Below are positions 47,241 through 58,681 of a stretch of 64,000 nt of DNA, one piece after another; position 1 is the stretch's first letter, and each line of letters opens with the position of its first letter. The notes beneath the pieces were generated by a model, which saw only the letters and a program-made list of their open reading frames with translations, was not told the origin of the DNA and ran no database searches. The position numbers and the translations under genes are program-made. Source of the stretch: Dromiciops gliroides (Eukaryota; Chordata; Mammalia; Microbiotheria; Microbiotheriidae); assembly GCF_019393635.1 (NCBI RefSeq), contig NC_057864.1:496510716-496574715 (forward strand), in the 5' to 3' direction.

Positions 47241-48059
47241 ACCTCTGGACCCCATGAGGCACTCTATTCCTTGACTGGACAAGATTTTTTTTTTTTGCTA
47301 TTTGCATAACAGATTGTATGACAGGCCCTGTCAGTCACTAAGTTGGTCAATACACATTTATTAAGCACCTACTAGGTACTAGGCCCAGGAGTCAGGACCA
47401 TGGGACAGGTGACTGTAAATTACCCAGAAACCTATCTCTTCCTGTCACTTCTCTGGCTCAATGTCTAGGAGGATGGGTCAATCATGATGTGTAACTTATG
47501 GGCTCAACCCCTACTGGCCATGCCTATTCCTTCCAGATCCAGTCGTTTCAATCACTTAGCTCAATGGTCATGGCTAAACAACCATTTAATTAGATTAGAG
47601 AAAATGGAAGTAAATGCATAAGGAACAGACACATTTATGATAGAAATGAACTCCTCATCACCAGAAGAAGTAAGCAGCTTTCTACTTGCCTTTCAGACCC
47701 AAATCTCTCTCCAAAACCCTTCTCCATACAACCTCATCCTCCACTCTATCATACTCCTGAGAACTTGGGACAAAAGAAATCAAGAAATCTGTTTTCTGAG
47801 TACATCCCTTCCACTTCTCGCAGGGCAGTGCCAGTGCTTCCTGCTGCTGCTACTACTATGACTACTACTACTACTACTGTTACTACTGCTCCTCACTGTC
47901 TGTACAACCCAGGCTGTGCTGGCAATGAAGCAAAAGCAAAACAGATATTGTCTCAGTCCTGGCATTCCTATGGAAACTCTGTCCCTGTGAACATCTTCTC
48001 AGTATCTGTTTATTTCTTGGAGATGGTAAATTATTTTACTTAAAAGGACTACAAGTTAA

Positions 48060-49130
48060 GACTGAAGTCAAGGGAGAGTTGGTACATGACTTTTTGTTTG
48101 CATATGATTGTACACTCAATGCATCCTCTGAGGCTGAGATGCAACAATGTGATGATAACATTTCTGCTGCTTGTATTAATTTTGACTTAACAATGACCAC
48201 CAAGAAAACAGAAGTGCTCCACCAGCCATACCATCCATATGTAGAACCATCTGTGGAACCATGGGTTATAGCAAATGGAGAAGTTTGGAATGCTGTGGAT
48301 AAATTCATTTACCTTGGCAGAGTATTTTCCAAGGATGTACACCTAGATGATGAAGTTGACGTACACATTGTCAGAGCTAGCTTGGTGTTTGGGAGGTTCT
48401 GAAGGAAAGTGTGGGAAAGAGATATTAGACTGAATACCAAACTGAAGGTCTACAAAGCCATTGTGCTGACCTTGTCATATGCCTGTGAAATCTGGACAGT
48501 CTACCAGTGCCATGCCAGGAAATTGAATCGCTTTCAGTTGAATTATCTTGGGAAGATTCTGAAGATCATCAGGCAAGATAAGGTACCAGACACTGAGGTC
48601 CTTTCTCCCGCTGAACTGCCGAGCATCCAAACTCTGCTGCAGAGAAGGCTACTCCAATGTAGGCTGGCCATGTTTTAATGCCAAATGGATGCGTGCCTAA
48701 AAGACTGTTTTACAGAGAACTCACACAAGGTAAGGGCTCACATGGAAGTCAGAAGAAGTGATACAAGGACACTCTAAAGGTCTCTGAAGAATTTTGGAGT
48801 CTATTGTGAGATGTGGGAGACCATGGCACAGGACTGCCCAACATGGTGTGCCCAAATCAAAGAAGGAACCATGCTCTGTGAGCAAAGCAGAATTGAAGTA
48901 GCTCAAAAGAAATGTGAGATGCACAAATTTAGAGACTCCAACCCAAATGTCCATACGGACTATTTGTGCCTGACCTGTGGTAGAACATTCCAAGCTCGTA
49001 TTGGTCTGATCAGCCACAGTCAGACACACTGCCCCTTGACACAATGTCAGTGTTGTGATGTCACTTTAGTCCTTTTCAATAATGAAAGACAAATAACATT
49101 TATTGAAGAAACGAGTCCAACTACGAGTCT
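48060..49130 (+). mobile_element. RTE-like LINE remnant (C-terminal ORF and 3' end)
   Basis: Two adjoining open frames encode the end of a reverse transcriptase and its C-terminal region: FAYDCTLNASSEAEMQQ (for FADD), FIYLGRVFSKDVHLDDEVD, LNTKLKVYKAIVLTLSYACE, and near 48965 a CxxC zinc-finger tail, CLTCGRTFQARIGLISHSQT. Stops, a frameshift and the FAYD change of the catalytic motif make it inactive. The C-terminal layout is that of animal 'endonuclease-reverse transcriptase' LINEs; I place it tentatively in the RTE group known from marsupials. The 5' part is missing. Confidence 0.75.
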
Positions 49131-49229
49131 AAAATGATCTTAAACAAGTTGGGGGGTGGATCTCCCTTTCCCATTCCTCTTCTGGAGTGTTCCCTGGAAC
49201 ACAACAGTCATTGGGATGTTGTTTTCCTG

Positions 49230-49599
49230 GGTTTGCTGATTTCACTTTGAATCAGTCCCTATAAGTCTTTTTGTGTTTCTCTGTTCATTCATCCTTATAT
49301 TACAGAAATATTTCATTATGTTCAGGTGCCACAGCTTGTTCAGTCAGTGCCCAACCCATGGGCATCGACTTTGTCTTTTCTGTCACCACAAAAAGTACTG
49401 AAAATGAGTATTTTGCTATGTATAGGGGTCTTTCTTTTTGTCTTTGACCTCCATGGTACATGCTCAGCTGTGGTTGAGGTGTTTGGACATTTTATTCACT
49501 TTCTTCACAAAATGTCAAATTGCTTTCCAGAGTAATTGGACCAATTCACAGCTTCATCAATTCACCAGTTCACAGTATCTTCGCATACCTGGCTTTCTT
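49230..49599 (-). mobile_element. L1 3' end fragment
   Basis: The reverse complement matches the L1 3' region seen at 39560-39660. The + strand has ccacagcttgttcagtcagt, ccatgggcatcgactttgtc and 'caccacaaaaagtactgaaaa'. Confidence 0.65.
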
Positions 49600-49848
49600 T
49601 TCTTGTCGTTCAGTTGTGTCCAACTCCATGACCCCATCTGGGGTTTTCTTGGCAAAGATACTATAGTGTTTGCCATTTCCTTTTCCAGTTCATTTGACAG
49701 ATGAGGAAACTAAGGCAAACAGGGAAGTAACTTGTCCAGGGTCACACAGCTAAGGTGACATAGTTTGAGGCTGGAACTGAATTTAGGAAGATGAGTCTTC
49801 CTGACTCTAGGCCTGGATCTCTGTGCACTATGGTGACCCTAGCTGCCC
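49600..49848 (-). mobile_element. Longer tRNA-derived SINE with RTE-like end
   Basis: Reverse copy: gtcgttcagttgtgtccaac, ggggttttcttggcaaagat, ttccagttcatttgacagat, 'gaggaaactaaggcaaacagg', cagggtcacacagcta and ctagctgccc. A second copy lies at 53948-54203. The end 'cagt...gtgtccaactc...gacccc' resembles RTE/BovB-associated SINEs. Confidence 0.75.
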
Positions 49849-50257
49849 ACCAACATTACCTACTTCCATCTTTGATCATCCTCACCAGTTTACTGATGCA
49901 TCATCAACTTGTGCAGAGGATTCTTGGTGGTCAAGAAATTTCTTTGTCATCTCATTTTGACAGCTGGGCTCAATTGGGAACAAGTGAATTCTCAGTTCCT
50001 TGTGGATAGGAGTGTGTCCTAAAGCTCCTCTTAAAGCCCAAGTGTCTTTCACAAGGATGAATATATAAGAGTAAGAGGTGGCAATGACATGGTGCTTTAG
50101 GTTTGCCAAGTCCTTTCCAAGCTCTGTCTCCTAATGCCATGAGTCTTGTTCTCCTCATGCTCGGGGAAAGAAGTGACTGGTCAAAGGTCATGCAGATAGC
50201 AAACAACTGAGACAGGATTTCTCTTCCTGACTCTGAGTCACTCAAGTCACTCAAGTC

Positions 50258-50424
50258 ATGATTTCATTTTTTTTTAGTGAGGCCATTGGGGTTAAGTGAC
50301 TTGCCCAGGGTCACACAGCTAGTAAGTGTTAAGTGTCTGAAGCCGGATTTGAACTCAGGTACTCCTGACTCCAGGGCTGGTGCTCTATCCACTGCACCAT
50401 CTAGCTGCCCCTATGATTTCATTT
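50258..50424 (-). mobile_element. WSINE1/MAR1-type SINE, 12-bp target duplication
   Basis: Reverse copy 50270-50412 flanked by atgatttcattt at 50258-50269 and 50413-50424. Confidence 0.92.
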
Positions 50425-51135
50425 CTAATCTACTTTTCTTCTGAACTTAACAATCGTCAATGAACACGAACATTTCAAAATACAAAGAACAACAACAACA
50501 AAAAGATCATGTCAAAAAAAGCTCTCCACTTCGGGTCTACAGCTGGGTTTCTTTTCAGTATTTACGAAATCCAACAAGATGGTCATGAAACTACCCTGGT
50601 GGTGGGTGTCTCTTGGATGGGTCCCTTTCTGAGCTTCCTTTTGTGTATTTCTAAATGTCCTGTGGACATTCTTTCCTTTGGCTGCCTCTCATCACTGCTT
50701 CCTGCCACCTCTTCCTGTCCTCCTCCATAACCAGGAAGGAGATTTGAGTGAAATGAATTCACACACAGGACACGTCTGAATTGGCACATCTTATCCTGCA
50801 CCTGAGTCTATGCTGCTCACCAGCAAGGAGGGAGGTACAACAGCTGCATCATCAGGCTCCTGAAACCATGACTGGCCAGGGCACAAAGCAGAGTTTGGAA
50901 AGCCTTTCAAAGTTCTTCTTTTGATTATCATGGTTGATTGGCTGCCTGGCACCCAGGATGTGCCCAATAGATGAGGTCTAATTGATTGACTGATTGGTTC
51001 TAAGAATATCACTCAACATTAGTTTATACAAGCCTGTCCATCTGCCCTTTTCCCATGGTTGCCTCTGCCCTCTCCTAGTGCCAGCCTTGTCAATGTGCTT
51101 CCCAGCCATCCAATAGAGAGGAGAGAAGGAGGCAC

Positions 51136-51187
<52 letters not shown>

Positions 51188-52369
51188 ATGCTCTCCTAGT
51201 TTTATCCTGGCTAGGAAGTTCCACCCCACTCCATCCCCACCAAACAGTCCAATGAAGAAGGGGAGGGATGGTGACTGTCACATACATACAGGCATATGCA
51301 TACTCAGCTCTGACTGTCCTCTTCCAATGCCAGTCAATAGGGTGTCACCCAGTCCAGTCACCTAACTGGATGTGGGAAGCATGGAGACTCACTCTGCTGT
51401 TGTTTCTCTTTGTCTGTCTGTCTATCTCACTCACTCACTCACACACACACACACACACACACACACAGATCTATAACAATAGGCCTCAGGGGAGGATGTA
51501 GTGATGAGTCACTGGCTGAAGGAGCTGCTTTTCTGTAGCTAATTGGGTCTAACCTCTTTAATATAGAACTGACACACCCACACTCATACACCCTGCTCTG
51601 ACCACCATCTCCTAGTGCCAGTCTGGCTTTGGTGCCCCTCCCTCATGAGTTAGTCAATCAACAAGCATTTGTCAAGTGCCTGCTATGTGTCAGGCCCTGC
51701 TGGAGGCACTGGGGGTGTGGAGAGTCAATAAAATAATCTCTCTTTGAAAGAAGCTTACATTCAAATGGGAGAGGATGAGATGTCACTGGCCCCCTCAGAG
51801 CAGCCCTCTTGACAGATCCCTCTGTCCAACCCCTCATTTTCAGGTGAGGAAACTAAGGCCCAGAGAAGTCATGTGACTTTCCTGGAGTCACCCATCTCCT
51901 ATGGGTGCAGCATCCTTGCCACATGAGGTCATGCTACATGGCCTCATTAGTGACAAGCTTTCACTTCTCCAAATAGGGTGGAAATCTCCAGGTTTAGCAG
52001 GAACCACCGAAGGAAAGCCCAGGAGAAGGCCTGGGGAGAAGCTTGTGGGGGCAATGATTACCAGGTGACAGCAGGAGGCAAAAGGGGGGTGGTCAGCTGG
52101 CTTCTTCAAGGAGGAAGGCAGGTGCAGAGCCAGCCCAAAAAGGAGAGGGCAGGGGGCAGGATAGGTACAGAGAGTGGGCTCATTGAACCTCCCTGAGGTT
52201 GGCTTGTGGAGAACTTGGCCCATAAAGACCTTATTTAACCTGTTATTTTTGTTGCCCAAGTGGAGATGACTTGACAGTCAAGCCAGGCCCCTGAAGTCCT
52301 GTCCCTTCTAACCCCAGAGACTCTCAGGTTTCTGTATCTATGCTTGGCTTCTGCCAGGGAATCATAAAG
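50425..52369. other. Intergenic sequence with microsatellites and old repeats
   Basis: Contains a GA array (51141-51184), a CA array (51440-51468), a copy of the unclassified repeat (51651-51780), and a MIR-like reversed core (51780-51900, with gaggaaactaaggcccagag). No gene recognised. Confidence 0.55.
51141..51184 (+). repeat. GA dinucleotide repeat, 22 units
   Basis: Perfect ga array. Confidence 0.95.
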
Positions 52370-52546
52370 TCCTCAAGGACAGGGGCAGCTAGGTGGCCCA
52401 GTGGATAAAGCACTGGCCCTGGATTGAGGAGTATCTGAGTTCAAATCCGACCTCAGACACATGACACTTACTAGCTGTGTGACCCTGGGCAAGTCACTTA
52501 ACCCCCATTGCCCCACAAAAAACAAAAACAAATCCTCAAGGGCAGG
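52370..52546 (+). mobile_element. WSINE1/MAR1-type SINE, 14-bp target duplication
   Basis: Body 52384-52532. Flanks are tcctcaaggacagg (52370-52383) and tcctcaagggcagg (52533-52546), one mismatch. It is inserted in or next to an L2 3' remnant. Confidence 0.9.
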
Positions 52547-53405
52547 AGCCACACTTTCCCCTTCTCCTGTATTCCTTGCCTCACCCCCAGGACCTAGTCC
52601 AGCATTGGACATCCAGCAGGTGCTCAGTCAACAAGCACTTATTAAGCTCTTACTGCATGAACCAAAACACAGTCTGACAAACTAACACACAAATTGAGCA
52701 ACCCATTGATTGACCCACATGCTGCCCAATGGATAGGCCAGCTAACCAACAGACTGACTGACCAGCTGACCATGGAACTAACTGAGAACAAGCAGCTGTC
52801 AGAATTCAAGCCTCCTTCCTTTAGGGTATATACAACCCAATAAATCAACCAACCAAGACTCACTAAACCCTCGCTTGGTGCCAGGCCCTGGGCTGGGTAC
52901 TGAGGATACCAAGAGAGCAACAAAACAGCCCCTGCCCTCAAGGAGGCAAAGACAGCGTGCACATATAGCTTACAGATCCCTACAAACTATAGCCCAGCTG
53001 GGGGAGGGGGGTGACCAGAGTGTGAGCCCCTGCTGTAAGTGGGTTGCTTAGCAAAGACACTGCTCTGCCTGGATGTGCTACCAGACAAACCCCCTGCGGT
53101 GGTGCTGGCCGTGGTGCTGAAGTGGTCAGCGCGGTTCTGCGGGCCCAGAATACAGGTGGGGGCTGTGTTAGATCAGGCTTCCAACTTTGATAAGAAATAT
53201 CTTTAGTTAGAATCCACAGGGAGGCAATGAAGAGGGTAGAAATGTAAACCACACGAAGACAAGCCACGGATGAGCTACATGTCTCCTGCTGAGCACATTA
53301 AGGCTTTTTTGCATTGAAAGTTGGGGAAGGAAAGTTGGGAAAGGCCATGGCTTGGACTGAAGAGGCCAGAGGCCTGGCAGCCACTGCTCAGTCCTAGAAG
53401 CATGG

Positions 53406-53539
53406 CAGGGCAATGAGGGTTAAGTGACTTGCCCAGGGTCACACAGCTAGTAAGTGTCAAGTATCTGATGCCGGATTTTAACTCAGGCCCTCCTGAATCC
53501 AGGGCCAGTGCTTTATCCATGGCGCCACCTAGCTGCCCC
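53406..53539 (-). mobile_element. WSINE1/MAR1-type SINE
   Basis: Reverse copy: gggttaagtgacttgcccag, cagctagtaagtgtcaagta and ccacctagctgcccc. No T-rich tail and no clear duplication, so its 3' end seems trimmed. Confidence 0.85.
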
Positions 53540-53947
53540 TCCATCCTACACTTTCTTGAGAGGACATGCCCCCTCAACATGTGAACCTATCCCATGATGT
53601 CTCCTAAGCACTGCTTATTCCCCCAAATGGAGGGAAACTCCCCAGGGGGAGCTCAGATGGCGAGAAAGCAGTGCCTGTGGTCCCCAGAGCCCTCCAGGAA
53701 TCTGAGGCTGGTGGCTTCTCTAACCCTTAGGGCCTTTAGTCTCCCCCTGATTGGCCAACCTTGCCCAGGCCACTTTCCTGAGCTTCCAGCCAAATCCACC
53801 TGTCCTGGGTTTTCCTCCCTCGGGGCCTTGCAGAGGAGTTGACACATCCTTCTTCAATAAATCTATCTGTTGCTGAGATGTGGGTGGCCAGGCATACATC
53901 GCTTATTTGACCTGTTATTCCTGCTGGACCCAGTTAACTTGCAATAT

Positions 53948-54203
53948 GTTCAGTCATTTTCAGTCATGTCCAACTCTTTCTGACCCCACTGGAGGTTTTC
54001 CTGGCAGAGATGCTGGAGGGGTTCGCCATTTCCTTCTCTAGCTCATTTGACAGATGAAGAAACTGAAGCAAACAGGGTGAAGTGACTTGCCCAGGGTCAC
54101 ACAGCCAGTAAGTAAGTGTCTGAGGCCAGATACAAACTCAGGAAGATGAGTCTTCCTGACTCCAGGCCTGGTGTTCTATCCATTGTGCTGCCTTGCTGCC
54201 CCT
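53948..54203 (-). mobile_element. Longer tRNA-derived SINE with RTE-like end
   Basis: Reverse copy of the same type as 49600-49848: cagtcattttcagtcatgtc, aactctttctgaccccactg, 'ggcagagatgctggagggg', and the head complement near 54190. Confidence 0.8.
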
Positions 54204-54439
54204 TTAAAGTGTAATAGAGGGCTTTAATACTTTAGCTGAAATAATAAATCTCCAATAGTGAAAATTCCAGGCACTGAAATTTTACAAGCACTTAATTTTT
54301 TGAATTAAGTTTAGAAGTTGTGGGGAAGGGACAGAGAGATTTGGGGGTCATAAAGATAGCACTGGAACTGTTTAGGAAATCAGGTCAGGAAATATGGATG
54401 GAAGATTTTAGATCTGGAAAGGACCCACAAATGTTGAGG

Positions 54440-54573
54440 AGTGACAAGAGCCCTGGGCTGGAAGTCAGGGGATCTGGGCCCTCTTACCAACTCTGGTACT
54501 ACATGGCTGTGGCTGAAGTACTTTACCCTCACCCTGGGCCCCTCTATGAAAGGAGGAGGGCAGTGGGCTAGAT
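54440..54573 (+). mobile_element. MIR-like SINE remnant
   Basis: gacaagagccctgggctgga, agtcaggggatctgggccct and 'cagtgggctagat', a MIR head-to-core order, cut off by the inverted-repeat element that starts at 54574. Confidence 0.6.
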
Positions 54574-54744
54574 CAGGGTTCTTAACCTGGGGTCTGTGAC
54601 CTTGGCTTTCTAAGCATTTTCGTAACTGTATTTCAATATACTTGGTTTCCTTTATAAGCCCATTTTGTGTATTTTATTTTAACATGATGCTAAGAAGGGT
54701 TCCATAGACTTCACCAGAGGAACAAAAAGGGTTAAGAACCCCTG
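54574..54744. mobile_element. Short inverted-repeat DNA transposon (MITE-like)
   Basis: A 171-bp unit starts cagggttcttaacctggggt and ends gggttaagaacccctg, giving terminal inverted repeats of about 14 bp. The interior is A/T-rich with no coding capacity. A MIR-like SINE ends abruptly at its left edge (ggctagat); the right flank gcctggac is a possible decayed 8-bp duplication (5 of 8 matching), which would suit a hAT-type element. Confidence 0.7.
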
Positions 54745-54754
54745 GCCTGGACCT

Positions 54755-54950
54755 ACTAGAGGCTGCATGGTGTAGAGGACCAGACTTGAACTTGGTGTCA
54801 GAGTTCAAATCTCCCCTCAGATGCTATCTATGTGACCCATGGCAGGTCACTTCATCTCTGTAAAAAGGTGGCCTCCAAGGGCCTTCCAGTTGTGGATCGA
54901 TGAACCTATGATCACAAATGTTGTCAAGGTCCCTTCCAGTTCTGGTTTTC
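54755..54950 (+). mobile_element. MIR-like SINE remnant
   Basis: gaggctgcatggtgtagagg, 'ttggtgtcagagttcaaatct' and ccatggcaggtcacttcatc follow the MIR order. Confidence 0.65.
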
Positions 54951-57660
54951 CAAAAATCATAGTACATAATTAGTAATAATAACAAGGAGCTCAGTCATGG
55001 CTCTGCAGGACAGTGATAGAAGAAAGATGACAGCTGGGTCAGGAGGCAGGCCTGAAGCAAAGGAATGAGCCCCCTGGACTGAAGAAGTTCTTAGAGAGAT
55101 CTTGGGGGACTGGGATTTGGGGGTCCTGCCAAAAGGGTCTGTGTCCCCCACAGTTGGGGAGGTCCCATGATCCCCTGTCCCTGCTCCTTTGGAACCCCAA
55201 GACTGCTCAAACTCAACATGTTCATCTTCTTCCTAGGATTGTTTCAAAATTTAGAACCATCTGCTCTTAGCTGGAAGGGACTCTGAGACATCCTTGGACA
55301 GAGTCGCTAGTGGCCTGGGGTTGGGGAGGCAGGAGACTGTCTCTTTTGGAAGGCAGACTGAGATGGAGCCCCTGTGGGTGTGTGCTCATGGCCAGAGCCA
55401 ATGAGATCTGGATCTGCTTACAAAACATCATGCCGTCTTTCTCCACGTCGTCCTTCGCAGAAGTCAGTTCATTTACTACCTCCAAATAATGCACAGATAC
55501 CCAGCCCACATTCTACAAAGTAGTCTTTGCTTTCCATGCTCACAGGACCCTCAATGCTCAGAGCTACATGGGACTTCAGCATTCCCAACAAAGAGTTGTC
55601 CATCACTGGCTGGAAGCCCTGTAGGGGCGGGGAGCCCCACTCATTGCAGGCAGCCCTTCCCCTGTGGGCCGGCCCCATGTCCTACCTGATCCCCGCTTCT
55701 CTCCCTATGGCTTCTGCCCCACCCCCACCCCCACCCCAGTGGTCCCAAGACTAGTCCTTATAAGGAGAATTGTGTTGGCCATGATAACATTCGGCAGCCA
55801 TGTATTTGAACACTGAGGGACTGAAATCTGCATTCATGGAGGGGGTGGGAAATCCCTGCTCTTCCAAAACACCAAAGAAGCCAGACTTCTGTTGTCATGC
55901 AGGAGTCTCCTCACTTTTCTTGGGCTGTGACCTCCTTCAAGCTGAATCATATCCCTCCGGTTCACTCCCCTCACCCCCAGCCTGGTAGGATCCTTTGCAC
56001 AGGTTCAAAGTTCAGTCAGTAGTAACTTATCGGTTAATTGGTCATGGCGTCCATGGACGGTCTTCCACCTGATGCTCCTATGACAGCATCCTCGGCTTCT
56101 CTGGCCATTCCATAGATTGTCCATTTCCTTCCTAAAGTGAGGCCCCCAGGACTGAAGACAACCCTGTAGATGTCATCGGAGCAGGATGGGTTACGTCAGG
56201 GCTGTCACCGGACATTCTTCCCTTCCTAAAGCAGTTCAAGTACTACATCACACTGTTGACTTGTGGCACTGACCTTGTGGTCCACTGTGACCCCAGAATT
56301 TTAGATTCCATACCACCCCCATCTTACATGGTAAAGTGGATTGGGGGCTCCTTTTAAAACTCGATATTTATTCCTGTTAGAGCCACCTTATTCTATTTGG
56401 CCCAATGCTCTAGGCCACACAGATTTCTTGGATTGTTATCCAGTGTACCAGCTGCTATTCTTTCCCATTCTCTACCAAGCTGATTGCCATGCCACCCATA
56501 CCCCCCAAGTCATTGATAAAAATGCTATGAGCTCATTCTCCTCAACAATCAATGAGACACATTCCCCATTCACTGGTGCCCCTTCCTACTCTGGCACGTG
56601 CATGTTCTTGGTTGCTTAGCAGTTGTTTCATCCTGTGATAACAGAATCCCTCCTCGGAGGCCTCTTCCTTGTGGGAAGGCTCTCTGGTGCTACTGGTCTG
56701 AGGAAGCAGTGGCCATGCATCCTTGACACACTATATGAGTGCCAGGCTCCTCACCAGGCTGACCTGGCTCCAATATCCAATTGGATCTCATGTACACCTA
56801 ACCAGAGCAGGGTGGTGAACCGCACCAGCCTTCCTGAACCAAAGTGCTGGCCTCTAAGCACCAAAGGGCCACGCAAGAGAACAGAACATCCTCCTTCTTC
56901 TCTTGGCACCAAAAATCCTCCCAGCTCCGATTTATCCAGCCCTGACTATCCCTGATCCCCAAATGTGGGTGGGATGTTGGCACCGATGCTGCAGTTAGGG
57001 TGTTTTCACCTAACACCTGTGGCCTGACGTGAGACTCTCAGCTGGGCAGCAAATGCTGGCTGTGAGGGGGCACCAAGGAAGAGAGGGAACAACCAGGCCT
57101 GGGGGGCCCTGGCAGGTCAGTTCCTTAGAGCTGGAATGTGGGTCATACAATGAGCAATGGGGAATGTTCCAGGAACAATGCCGGATCTTGGGCATCATGG
57201 TGGGAATGAGCCAAGAGGCAGGAATTCCCTGATTTCCACATAGTCGAGTTCATGAAGTGTGGGGAGAAAGAACATCAGATCAGGCATGGGGTCTTGGGGA
57301 GGAAGGGATTCCAGAGAAAAGCTCCGGGGTTCAGGCAGAGCTGTGCATGGCCCAGGGGCCAAAATGCCACAGATTTGTCCCTTCCGAGTCACATCAGGAA
57401 GGCATGTGAGTTGGTGCTTTGGAATAAACCTGGGAATTGGGAGGCAGGGCCCTGTAAGTGGCTTAGCCTGAGGGACAATGAAGTGTAGGCCCCTGGCTCA
57501 CCTGCCTTCGAACGCCTGCAGGAAACTTAAGTCCACAGAAGTTCAGGACCCCCCCACCCCCCATTCAGCCCACACCTGTCCTGATCCCTCCTCAGCATCT
57601 ACAGGCCAACCCAGACAGAAGAGGGCAGCAGCAGCGTGGGAGGAGGAGCCAGTGAGTAGG
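54951..57660. other. Intergenic sequence between TRPM2 and LRRC3
   Basis: No gene recognised. The segment 56030-56420 has blocks (acttgtggcactgaccttgt, 'ggtccactgtgaccccagaa') like old CR1/L3 LINEs. The - strand frame at 55267-55509 reads protein-like but has no known match from memory. Confidence 0.45.
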
Positions 57661-57666
57661 TTTAAT
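57661..57666 (-). terminator. TRPM2: Candidate polyadenylation signal ATTAAA for TRPM2
   Basis: tttaat on the + strand, ATTAAA on the TRPM2 strand, 890 nt after the stop, with a T/G-rich stretch (tgtctgggttgg) downstream. This is the commonest variant signal; usage is not proven. Confidence 0.35.
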
Positions 57667-58555
57667 GTCACGTCTGTTACCAGGGCCCTCCTCCTCGGAG
57701 CTATGGGCAGATGCCATGAGAAGACACTGGGAAGGCTTTGTCAGGGCCCTTGGGATCTGGGCACCAGCCCACCCACCCTGGTGGCCCCATGAAGCCCTGG
57801 GACACTCCATGCCTATGACCATTTGGCACCTGCTGTCAATTGGGAATGTCCCCACTGTCCCCAGACCACAGACGAGCTCCGCTGGCCTGAGACTTCACTG
57901 GGGAGGGGTGGGCACCTGGGGGTGTTAGAGCCATGCTAAGTCCCAGTCACAGACAGAGGCTCTGGGGGCAACCTCAGGAGAACACGGAGCCCAGCAGTAA
58001 TTGGAGGGCCCTGGGCAGAGACAGGGAAGATGTTCTGGAAAAGACCAGAAGGACAACATGGGCTGGAAACCTGTGGGTCTCTCAGGTTCGCCTCTCCCTG
58101 GGGCCTGGGGGTGGGGAAGAAAGGGGACGTATCTCCCCTGATGACACTAGCAGAGAAGGCAAGTCCCTGGCCCTCCCTGTCCTTCACCCTAGGCCTGGGT
58201 CTTCAGAGCCACACCCCACCCACCACCGGCATCAATGCCTCCTGAGCAGCCTGGCAGCCAGTCTGGATTGCAGGGAGGCAGTATGGCATGGGGGAGGTCG
58301 GGGTCAGCACTCTGAGATGGATCCCAACACTTCTACTGGCATCTGGCCCAGGTTGGCAGCTGGCAGCCACCGGGAGTCTCACTCCCGCCTCTAAGAGAAT
58401 AGCAGTGAGTCCACAGGGACTGGAGAACAGGGTGAAAATCTTTCTCATCATGGCAGACATGGAGCTCAATGGACCAGACGGCTCATTTCTGGCCAATAAG
58501 AACCCAGGTCTCTGTTGTCTTCTCGCGCCAAGGCACACGGAGTTTTGGGGTGGCC
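57667..58555 (-). other. TRPM2: Probable TRPM2 3' UTR
   Basis: GC-rich unique sequence between the TRPM2 stop codon and the candidate signal. No repeats recognised. Confidence 0.45.
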
Positions 58556-58681
58556 CTAGTAATAGGCACCAAAGAGGGCAGAGGCCTTCTGGAGGATCTC
58601 CTTGTGATTTGCGTAGAGTGGGATCCTCTTGTCAACCACCTGCCATCGGATGGAGACCTCTGGGTCGCAGACTTGGAGATG
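58556..58681 (-). CDS. TRPM2: TRPM2 terminal coding exon, end of NUDT9-H domain
   Basis: TRPM2 is a calcium-permeable cation channel opened by cytosolic ADP-ribose, calcium and heat; its C-terminal NUDT9-H domain binds ADP-ribose. This exon has 41 codons plus the stop TAG (58556-58558). It encodes HLQVCDPEVSIRWQVVDKRI, PLYANHKEILQKASALFGAY and Y. The recalled human end is SIRWQVVDRRIPLYANHK and FGAHY. Tyr and Asn in LYANH match human Tyr1485 and Asn1487, reported ligand contacts. The acceptor is ttcttcccag. The exon starts on a codon boundary, in phase with the upstream exon. Confidence 0.95.
   Translation of the reverse strand, partial: HLQVCDPEVSIRWQVVDKRIPLYANHKEILQKASALFGAYY

Noticed and set aside
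55267-55678. Protein-like - strand frame (VHYLEVVNELTSAKDDVEK)
   Set aside because: Short, no recognised domain, no convincing flanking splice sites; possibly a pseudogene fragment but not supportable.
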